Source of the DNA: Paracentrotus lividus
Lineage: Eukaryota > Echinodermata > Echinoidea > Camarodonta > Echinidae
Length of the DNA: 64,000 nt
Reading direction: 5' to 3'
NCBI GenBank assembly: GCA_940671915.1
Contig: CALNVZ010000174.1
Location: 75,686,544-75,750,543, forward strand
Shown: in pieces, positions 56,275 to 64,000 of the stretch
Numbering within the stretch: the stretch's first letter is position 1
Layout of the letters: each line of letters starts with the position of its first letter
The notes under the pieces: generated by a model
Told to the model about the DNA's origin: nothing
The model's input: the letters and a program-made list of their open reading frames with translations, nothing else
Database searches by the model: none
Made by a program: the position numbers and the translations under genes

Positions 56275-57540
56275 TTGTACACAATGGGATTCTTTCCTCT
56301 GAGTATGCTTGTTCCTGTGTGTCTCATTGTCTGCCTGAATGGAACTGATCACTTCAATGGAAGGCCATCAGGTTCCCCCTCTGTTCAGCAGCCTTATACC
56401 AGAAAGCACTTTCTACAGAGAAGAATCTCCTACAGCTTGAACTGTGATTCAACTTTTCAGCTTTAGTTACTACAAAATGGAGATATTGAGCCGAATCCCG
56501 GTCCTGAGAGGCAACCGTCTTCGCCCACGTCTACAAGATCACACATTACTGGGACTGGTGATGTTCTTTCCCATGAGATATGTACTGAACCGAAAATTAA
56601 GTATACTTCAAGAGAGGTTCTGCAATGGAAAAACTGTATTAAAGTTATCGATATCTCATTGTTTACGTGAGACCATCAGATCTCTTGGAATTAATAAACG
56701 TAAAAAGAAAACGAGGAGGGGAACTCGTGTCAGTCTTCGTAAAAGGACTTCTTCTAGTAATCATCATTCCATTCCCGTTATCATTCAGCCACGTAAAGAT
56801 CTACAAACCCATCCACAGAGCGAGGTATGTTTGAATCAACGAAAAGGAAACATAACTGTTGTGAAAACTGTTCCTCGTTTTACTGAGCTGTGCACTTTAA
56901 ACATGAGACCAGTCAGGAACAAATCTTCAGCATTTACTGACTTTGTTCTTGAGAACGACTTTGACATCATTGCTATTTATGAAACATGGTTGAAAAACGG
57001 TGACAGCGCTATCATTAGCAGAATCACTCCTGATGGTTACAGTTTTGAACATAGATCTAGAGGGGAGAAGGTTGGAGGATGAGTTGGCCTGTTGTTTAAA
57101 TCTTCTTTTTCCGTAACTGTTCAGCAGATTACACCATACAGATCATTTGAATGTCTACAAGCACTGGTAAGAAATGACTCCCGCTCTGTCATACTTCTTG
57201 TCGTTTATCGTCCAGAAGTTATTGACCAAGGCCGTCAACTGCCTTTTAGCGTATTCCTTGATGAGTTCGGCAAGATGTTGGATACCTATCTTCTGTGTTC
57301 TTCTGAAGTCTTGTGCACAGGAGATTTTAATATTTGGGTTGATGATGAAACTAACAGAAATGCTCAACAGTTTCTGGATCTGTTATCTATTTACGGAATG
57401 AAGCAACACATCCTGGAACCCACTCATCGATGCGGACGCACGTTAGATCTCTTCATATCTCGAGAATCTGAAATGCTGTGTCACATGTCAACATTCTACC
57501 TGGACTTTCAGATCATTTTGCGATTCAGTGCAGTCTTCTT
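56275..57540 (+). pseudogene. L2-type LINE: N-terminal region, 2A peptide and APE endonuclease
   Basis: A hydrophobic ATG-led segment (FFPLSMLVPVCLIVCLNG, from 56281) is followed by QRRISYSLNCDSTFQL, a TAG at 56464, then LLQNGDIEPNPGPERQ. DIEPNPGP (56482-56505) is the D-x-E-x-NPGP core of a 2A ribosome-skipping peptide, which would separate the leader from the polyprotein during translation. After a frameshifted basic region the endonuclease follows: LNMRPVRNKSSAFTDF, YETWLKNGD (catalytic Glu), a TGA at about 57080, VVYRPEV, CTGDFNIWVDD, then a frameshift at the final SDHFAI. The order matches L2/CR1 elements. The copy is dead: two in-frame stops and two or more frameshifts. Confidence 0.85.
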
Positions 57541-59734
57541 TTAACGAAATCCGAATCTGTTCGTAAGGCTATCATCACTCGGTACTTGAAGTTAATGGAT
57601 CGTCACAAGTTTCAAACCGGTGTTCATGCAGCATTATATTCCATCGATTTTGAGCGTGATAGCGTTTCTTCATGTGTTGATCAGTATGAGAACTTTCTAC
57701 AATGTTTACTTGATGAGCTTGCTCCCAAGAAGACTCGAACTATTGTTATCAAACCCCATGCACCATGGCTAACCGATGACATTCGTAGCGAGAGGTGCCT
57801 TCGTCGGCGTCTTGAGCGGCGTTAGAGATCTTCAAGAAACCCAGCTCACCGCATTCTCTACATGGAGCAGAAGCAACGTGTATCTCGAATTATAGATCAA
57901 GCACAGAAACAATATTATTCTTCTTCTATTGCCGATTGTTCTGGTAATCAGAGACGTTTGTTTGGAATTATTAGCAAATTGTTAGATAGGAAGAAAGATC
58001 CGGTTTATCTAGATACTAATAATGATCATGATCTAGCAAATCGTTTTTGTGATTATTTTGTAGGTAAGATACGAAGTATTCAAGAGGAGTTAGGAAATGT
58101 AAGCTTGATTGGGATTGAACCCTTGTCGGAAAACAATCCTATCACTTCAACTGGTTTATCAGAATTTGCACTTGCAACAACTTCCGAAATTAAGAAGATA
58201 ATCATGAATTCTTGTGTATCTTCTTGTGACTTAGATCCCATACCCACTTCTCTGATCAAGGAGTTCCTTTGTGACTTTGCTCCATACATCACTGAGATAG
58301 TTAACAAGTCTTTAAAGAGTGGATTTTTTCCTGAATCTCTTCAACATGCCCTCATCAAACCTCTTCTGAAAAAAACCTACTCTTGACAGACAGGAGTTGA
58401 AAAACTACCGGCCAGTGGCCAATCTGAAATACTTAGGGAAAGTGACGGAACGGGTTGTTTCTTATCGGTTACAGTCCTATTTGAAGAATGAAAATTTGCA
58501 AAATCCTTTCCAGTCAGTATACAGGGAAATGCATAGCGTAGAAAGTGCACTGTTAAGGGTAAACAATGATGTATTGATTGGCATGGATAATGGAAATGTT
58601 TCTGGTTTAGTACTGCTTGATCACAGCAGTGCCTTTGACACTGTTGATCATTGCACTTTATCTGATAGATTAAAGGAAATAGGTAAAGTGGTGTAGTACT
58701 GAAGTGGTTTATGTCATATCTTTCCAGTAGATCACGAGAAGTTTGTATCCACACTGCTAGCTCAGCTTCAGTTGGTATTGATTTTTCTGTTCCCCAAGGG
58801 TCTGTCTTTGGTCCACAATTGTTCAATGTTTATACATTACCCATTCAGTATATCGTTAAGAAGTACAGTATAAATTATCATATGTATGCAGATGATTTAC
58901 AGCTTTATTTTAGTTGCAAACCTGTCCAGAACGAAATTGACAAAAGTATGATAAAGTTTGAAAAGTGTATAGCTGATGTTAGAAAGTGGATGATCAAGAA
59001 TCACCTTAAATTAAATGATGCAAAAACAGAGTTCATTTTGCTTGGCAATAGCAGGCAGCTCAGTAAAATTGACATTCCCTATGTTCAAGTTGGTACTGCT
59101 CGTGTTTCTATAGTAAATCGGGCTAAGAATCTTGGAGTTGTTTTTGATTCTGCTATGTCACTTGAGACCCACATTTCAAATTGTGTTAAACGGGCTAATT
59201 GTAGTCTCCGAAACATTGGGGGCGATTAGGCAATATCTCTCTCCTAAATCCACTGAGCAATTAGTACATGTTTTTGTTACTTCTCATCTTGACAATTGCA
59301 ATTCATTACTTTTTCGATTACCTGCCAACCAAATTAACAAATTGCAAAAAGTTCAGAATGCTGCTGCTCGCCTTGTGACAAACTTTAGAAGATCATCGCA
59401 CATCACTCCTATCTTGAAATCTCTCCACTGGCTCCCTGTCCTACAACGTGTAACCTACAAAATATTACTTTTTACCTATCGTGCACTTAATGATTTAGCT
59501 CCAGGATATATCTCATCTCTTCTATCACCCCACATTGCAGGTCGTTCTGGTTTGCGTTCAGCTAATAATGATATGCTAAAAGAAATACGTACCAAAATAA
59601 ATTGGGGGGGGGGGATAGAGCATTTGCATCTGCAGCTCATTTTTTGTGGAATAGGTTACCTTTTTCTATCCAAACAACCAACACCCTTTCTTCTTTTTAT
59701 TGATATCATTGTGTTCAGTAGGAGACTAATCTAA
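57478..59734 (+). pseudogene. L2-type LINE: linker, reverse transcriptase and C-terminal domain
   Basis: Continues from the SDH motif through a linker (MEQKQRVSRIIDQAQKQYYS) into LDPIPTSLIKEF and NYRPVANLKYLGKVTERVV, the reverse-transcriptase fingers. Then come LLDHSSAFDTVDH, VPQGSVFGPQLFNVYTLPI and YHMYADDLQLYFS, so the YADD active site is intact. MIKNHLKLNDAKTEFIL and AKNLGVVFDSAMSLETHI follow. The C-terminal domain shows KLQKVQNAAARLVTNF and HWLPVLQRVTYKILLF, a classic L2 signature. Stops or frameshifts occur near 57823, 58385, 58695 and 59229. Order and signatures are typical of L2; the copy is inactive. Confidence 0.92.
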
Positions 59735-59790
59735 ATTTTAATTTTAATCTTATTTTTGTTGAATTTATTATAATAATCTTAATTTTGTAT

Positions 59791-59854
59791 GCGCCTTGAG
59801 CATCTCTAGAGATGGATATGTTGCGCGTTATAAATATTTTCATTATTATTATTA
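59791..59854 (+). mobile_element. 3' end of the L2-type LINE
   Basis: GCGCCTTGAGCATCTCTAG followed by GTTGCGCGTTATAAATA and a short (ATT)n. The same tail ends the SINE at 62700-63040. Confidence 0.85.
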
Positions 59855-60355
59855 AAAAGGAAATTAAGGAAAACGATAATAATTAGGGTTAAAGGTTTTT
59901 TTTTTAATATATATATTTCTTCTGTTTTTAGCATTAAGGTTGAATACAATATTCCGAATTTTTACCAATCATACTTTTTGTTTCACGTCCCCCCCCCCCT
60001 CTAGACAAGAGACCCAAGCCTTTCCCCGTAAATCTAGATTTAACTTAAAAACCATATAAACAGACACACCGCAGACGCGTTTCCTGGGGGAGGGGGCGGG
60101 GGAGGGGGGCTTGATCGGCCGGGTACCCAAAAAGGGGTCCCAAAATGAGAAGAAGAAAAAAATGACCAAAAATGAGCATCATGGGGGTTGACAAAACTTT
60201 TTTTTGAAAAAAAAAAATCTTCGTGAAGGGTTTGGGGAATGTTCAAAATATGTCAGGGTCCCGAAAAGTAAAAGTAGGTACAAAGATATTTAAGAAATTA
60301 AAGCCAGAGCAAAATCATGTCGCTACAGCGGCAAAATGAATAAATAAAAAAAAAA

Positions 60356-60357
60356 TA

Positions 60358-60390
<33 letters not shown>

Positions 60391-60392
60391 CC
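60356..60392. repeat. (AAT)n microsatellite
   Basis: About 12 AAT units inside the right arm of the fold-back element. Confidence 0.95.
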
Positions 60393-60412
60393 ATCTTTAT
60401 GACGGACAGTGT

Positions 60413-60755
60413 ATGATTACTATTGAATTTCCCGCGGTCTATGTGAAGATTTTTATACAATAAGGAGTCACGAAATGCTTTCTTCAGTAAAACGTATAAG
60501 CCCATGCGCAAAACATAATAAAGTCTCTATTGTCCCAAGACAATTAACCCCACAGAATGTATTCAATTCGGCAATCTTGGATTCGCGCCGGCGATGCCAA
60601 ACGACGTCGGTTGACATCGTGTGTCCTTCGGGTAAACTTCATATTACCTTCGTGTGTGATTCATAGTGCCATCGTGTAACCTTTCTAAACTTAGCCCCGA
60701 ACCCTAAAAATTACCCCTTCGTATAACATCGACCTAAACATCGGACAGTGTGACG
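60413..60755. other. non-coding stretch
   Basis: Nothing recognised; CGGACAGTGTGACGCCAGC at 60744 resembles a TIR but no partner was found. Confidence 0.4.
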
Positions 60756-60890
60756 CCAGCTTAACGGGACACGAAAGCTTAGCATGCTATTTCAGGGTCA
60801 GTAATGTCATAAGCAATATCAAAATCAATATTATCAATATCTCTTTGAAGCTTCTCATCAAGGTTTCTTCAGACATATTCCAATCTTGTA
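60756..60890 (-). pseudogene. LINE fragment downstream of endonuclease
   Basis: Minus-strand LDEKLQRDIDNIDFDIAYDI then TDPEIA resembles the endonuclease-reverse transcriptase linker of CR1/Jockey-type LINEs. It continues the fragment at 61213-61440 across the inserted SINE. Confidence 0.5.
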
Positions 60891-60892
60891 TT

Positions 60893-61163
60893 GGACATGA
60901 TAGCGCAATCGGTTAGAGCGCCCGTAAAAAGGTAGCTTTTATTGCTTTCATGAACGGGAGGTCGTGAGTTCGAAACCCGGCCGAGTCATACCAAAAGACT
61001 TACAAAAATGGTACCTAAAGGTTGCCTTTTAACAAGGAGCTTAGGGGTAATAAATAACCTCATGCAGGGCCCCGCTGGGAGAACAGTTGTCAGAACTGAA
61101 GTGGCTACCGCTGGGTAAATAAAACGATATTATTATTATTTATTATTATTATTATTATTATTA

Positions 61164-61197
<34 letters not shown>

Positions 61198-61213
61198 TAT
61201 TATTATTATTATT
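60893..61213 (+). mobile_element. tRNA-derived SINE with (ATT)n tail
   Basis: The head resembles a tRNA: box A around TAGCGCAATCGG (60901) and box B GAGTTCGAAACC (60966), with a GCCCGT/ACGGG anticodon-like stem between, longer than normal. The body runs to GGCTACCGCTGGGTAAAT and an (ATT)n tail of about 80 bp. It splits a minus-strand LINE fragment. RNA polymerase III would start at the tRNA head; mobilisation needs a LINE. Confidence 0.85.
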
Positions 61214-61440
61214 TGTAATAATCATTTAAAACCAAGTCCTGCATATTCCCAAGTACGCAATAAATCATGTAATGATCAGTAATAGAAACTTCAATAACAC
61301 CACTTTCAATTATTTTGTCGATACAATTACTTTATATTAGATCAACGATAGTAGCGGATACGTGAGTCACCCGAGTAGGGTTTTTAATGAACTTGGTGCA
61401 GTTGTTGCCCATAATATCAAGTAGCTTCTTTGAGTGATGA
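61213..61440 (-). pseudogene. LINE APE endonuclease C-terminal fragment
   Basis: The minus strand reads IKNPTRVTHVSATIVDLI, a stop, then NCIDKIIESGVIEVSITDHY. This is the end of a CR1/Jockey-type endonuclease; TDHY corresponds to the SDH motif. Confidence 0.8.
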
Positions 61441-61444
61441 ACCC

Positions 61445-61845
61445 TATTCTTCTAGATAGATTGTTTGTTTAACAAAAGAAAGCTCTTCGTTTGATAGCTA
61501 AATCATCTTATCTTGCCCGTACAGCTCCTATCTTTAAAATGTTAATTCTATGTATACTTTGCAGCATGGTGAATTCAAATTCCTGTTTAATAAACACAAT
61601 AACCTGTCTTTAATGAAATGTTTCTGTTAAATTCCCCCACTCACTCTTATTGCGCTAGAATTTCAAATCATTGTCACTTTCCCTTGGTTAAAAATGCATT
61701 TTCACATAGAGCAATACCATTTATTGGGCTATTGCTTTGGAATTCCCTGCACCCACACATAAAAATATTTTCTTTATTGTTTTAATTTAAGGCTAAATTA
61801 AGACTATTCCTGATTAAAAACCCGCTGTTCACATATAAATAGATG
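61445..61845 (+). pseudogene. LINE reverse-transcriptase C-terminal fragment
   Basis: QKKALRLIAKSSYLARTAPI then FKML, and after frameshifts pieces reading AIPFIGLLLWNSL and FKAKLRLFLI, match the end of Jockey/CR1-like elements. It points away from the minus-strand endonuclease fragment, so the two halves are rearranged head to head or come from two copies. Confidence 0.75.
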
Positions 61846-62699
61846 CAGTTGTTGTTCCCCTTACTTTAGCCCCAGATTTTGAGGAGGGGGGGGGGGGTGC
61901 CCTGTACAAACATTTCCCCAGTTTTCAAGAAAGAAATGGGGGAAAAAAAAACTACATAATTGTGTTTTAAGTTAAAATAGCGCTTTTAATACTACAAAGT
62001 GCCTTTTTTTAACTCCAAAAATCCCCAATTTTTTCTTGCTTTTTTGCGACCTCGCACTAAGTAACAATCAATAGGCTTAATAAAAAGGTTTGATCCAATG
62101 CCCTCGTCTGGGGACAAACCTTTGGAAAGGGTGTTCTCGACAATCAAAAACATTAATGTAGTTGTGTACGGACTAGGTTGATGGAGGGCTAGGGCGTACA
62201 GTCCCAAAAATTTTCATAGCAAAGATTGTGATTTGTTTTTATGACCGGTCTTTAACAAAGCATCATCTGCACGTAAAATAAAAATTGTATCTTCAAAATA
62301 GATACTACAAAGGGAATATCATGCACAATTAAATCAAACTTTGAGCTCAAAATTTTCGGCCCGCGCTTCGCGCTCGCTGATACTAAATCAGATAAAAGTT
62401 ATATAAATATTTACAATTATAGGCTTGAAATTTTCGACTCGCGCTTCGCGCTCGCATTACCTTTTCAATCATTATTAAGATGAACAGTAATCAAGGCAGC
62501 CAATAAGATTCTTAAAAGCATACATTCAATGACGAATTTTCTTTGTACCCCCTCCCTCTCCAGAATACATTTCTCTTTATAGGTATATGCCTCTGATCTA
62601 AAGTGTCCCCCTTTTCAGGAAAAAAAATGCCGCTATAGGCCGGGGGCCCACGAGATTTAATTAGCTGAGAAGAGACATAAGGTTTGATGGTCTCGTCTT
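61846..62699. other. non-coding stretch with two CGCGCTTCGCGCTCGC motifs
   Basis: The motif occurs at about 62361 and 62439, each preceded by AAATTTTCG, as in 26.6-28 kb. Also a G run at about 61886. No gene. Confidence 0.6.
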
Positions 62700-62990
62700 G
62701 TCAGGACGTGGCCAAGGGTCAAGTCGGCGGACTTACGATCACAAGGTACGCGGTTCGAATCCTGTCCATACCACTAGCATCCTTCGGCAAGGTGTCAACC
62801 TGCAAATTTGCCGTACTTGACCCAAGTGAGGTGAATGGGTACCGGTAGGAAGAAATTCCTTGAATGCTGTGAGCGCCTTTCGGGGTAGCCTGGCTAAGCC
62901 GGGTAATAATAATATGGTAATGCGCCTTGAGCACTTTACAGAGTGGATACGTACGCAATACAAATAACATTATAATTATTATTATAATAA

Positions 62991-63027
<37 letters not shown>

Positions 63028-63042
63028 CATTATTATTATTGT
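62700..63042 (+). mobile_element. tRNA-derived SINE sharing the L2 LINE 3' end
   Basis: Box A-like TGGCCAAGGG (62709) and a canonical box B GGTTCGAATCC (62752) form a tRNA-like head. The body (CATCCTTCGGCAAGGTG, GTGAGCGCCTTTCGGG) is followed by GCGCCTTGAGCAC at 62922 and an (ATT)n tail. The last ~50 bp resemble the 3' end of the LINE at 59791-59854, so that LINE family probably supplied the retrotransposition machinery. Confidence 0.9.
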
Positions 63043-63045
63043 GAG

Positions 63046-63348
63046 ATTTGGGGCCCTTAAGGGCTACTGTCTGGGCCCTTGTACAGGATAAAATTGCTGT
63101 CATTGCTGTTTTGGTTATCCCTGGTGTCTCATACTCCCATTGAAAAAGGAATTAGCCATGTCTCTTTTCAACTCATTTAATGTGTTAGGCCCATATTTGG
63201 ATTTTGGGCCCTTTAGGGCTACTGTCTGGGCCCTTGTACAGGATAAAATTGCTGTCATTGCTGTTTTGGTTATCACTGGTGTATAATACTCCCATTGCAA
63301 AAGGAATTAGCCATGTCTCTTTTCAACTCATTTAATGTGTTAGGCCTA
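63046..63348. repeat. tandem duplication, 155-bp unit
   Basis: Two near-identical copies begin GGGCCCTT(A/T)AGGGCTAC at 63051 and 63206 and end at TTAATGTGTTAGGCC. Only a few substitutions and small indels separate them, so the event is recent. Confidence 0.95.
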
Positions 63349-63350
63349 TC

Positions 63351-64000
63351 CCAGCAAACACAAAACGTTTTCAGAACGTTTTAAAAACGTTTTATTCAGG
63401 TCCCGTAGATCCTCGTCTGAAATGAACGTTTAGAAAACGTTCATATAACGTCCAAGTTGGACTTTCAATTTGTGAAAAAATAATGGTTCCAAAAAGAACG
63501 TTTTTACGTTCTTTGGACGTTACAAATGGAACGTTTTAATCAAAACGTTCACAAAACGTTATTATGACCTTATAACGAGACATATTATTGAACGTTTCTG
63601 AAGACGTTTTTAAAACGTCCAAATAGGACTTATGCAAATGAGTGGTAATTTGCATATAAACGTTATACATATGGAAATAAACGTTTTTAATGATTTTCTA
63701 TTTAGCAGTAAAAATTCATGTTTTGGTGTTTCGTTTATGTAAATGTTTCAGAAACACACATAAAGATTAAAAAAACACTAATTCGGTATTGGAAGTACTA
63801 ACATAACAAATAAAGTAATAACTAACCATTACAAACGATACTTTCAATAAAAATATAAATTTACTGGAGCATTATTTAGTGTTAAATCAAAAATAATCCA
63901 ACTCAGTCTGCCCTTTAAGCATGATTTTGATTGGAGGAACTTCACTCCTAAGTGCCGTTCCACAATTGTGCCAAGAGCTTGAGGTGCAAATAACATATTT
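63351..64000. mobile_element. left part of an AACGTT-rich element, cut by the window edge
   Basis: It begins near CCCAGCAAACACAAAACG. AAAACGTT and its complement recur about 15 times up to 63680, in the manner of subterminal repeats of TIR elements. The remainder to 64000 is AT-rich. The right end lies outside the window. Confidence 0.55.

Larger units (their letters stand above)
54010..60412. mobile_element. fold-back element, copy 2, split by later insertions
   Basis: Left part 54010-54146 plus 54783-55005 and right part 59855-60412 align in order with copy 1 (32533-33563). The right end GACGGACAGTG is followed by TA. The gaps are filled by the TTAA element (54150-54778) and the L2-type LINE (about 55006-59854). 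The far left end is missing. Confidence 0.8.

Noticed and set aside
56444-56640. Basic ORF starting MEILSRIPVL as an independent gene
   Set aside because: It is the LINE leader/2A region read in the wrong frame; the neighbouring frame gives the family-consistent NGDIEPNPGP.
60893-60995. Free-standing tRNA gene
   Set aside because: The anticodon arm region is too long and degenerate, and the sequence continues into a SINE body with an (ATT)n tail.

Overview
This is AT-rich animal nuclear DNA, dominated by transposable elements and with almost no host coding sequence. The evidence is introns with GT/AG borders, tRNA-derived SINEs, non-LTR retrotransposons, many short inverted-repeat (TIR) DNA elements and triplet microsatellites. 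The repeat styles fit an echinoderm, most likely a sea urchin, or another marine deuterostome: an L2-type LINE with a 2A peptide, the CGCGCTTCGCGCTCGC motif, and tRNA-SINEs ending in (ATT)n. The species assignment is inference. No bacterial-type operon, CRISPR array, rRNA or free-standing tRNA gene is visible.

Host gene: two short exons with good splice borders and compatible phases lie at 7593-7734 and 44075-44154 (+). Joined, they give the start of a type II membrane protein (short cytosolic tail, one membrane segment, three N-glycosylation sequons), as in Golgi glycosyltransferases and sulfotransferases. If they belong together, about 36 kb of the window is one intron filled with mobile DNA, and the gene continues past the window or into exons I cannot see.

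Layout. 1-7.5 kb: a Harbinger-type transposase relic, a (ATT)n retroelement tail, a 940-bp Mutator-like element carrying a RecQ-like helicase fragment, and a small MITE. 8.1-13.9 kb: a decayed LINE on the minus strand, split by a 2.75-kb TTA-flanked element and another ~0.6-kb insert. 13.9-19.1 kb: a TA-flanked TTAACCAA-rich element inside an older element, then a second long-TIR Mutator-like element. 19.7-21.5 kb: a 16-bp minisatellite and a TTAA-flanked MITE. 21.8-29.1 kb: degenerate GGCGCC arrays, AT palindromes, a 2.5-kb ATAT-flanked element and a 0.97-kb TA-flanked element. 30.4-33.6 kb: a second minus-strand LINE with a frame-restoring MITE insertion, next to a 1-kb fold-back element. 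34.6-43.9 kb: further TIR elements, inverted duplications, and a segment with hammerhead-like and histone-stem-loop-like RNA motifs. 45-46.1 kb: an element whose TIRs contain the CRE palindrome. 49.8-51.3 kb: an unexplained GC-richer segment. 54.0-60.4 kb: a second fold-back element, split by a TTAA element and by an L2-type LINE with a 2A motif, itself carrying a second copy of the TTAA MITE. 60.8-64 kb: LINE fragments split by a SINE, another SINE sharing its 3' tail with the L2 LINE, a 155-bp tandem duplication, and the start of an AACGTT-rich element.

Several insertions can be read as occupied versus empty sites inside this window alone, so insertion order and target-site duplications can be stated from sequence. 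Coordinates of decayed elements are approximate unless TIR and target-site borders are given.
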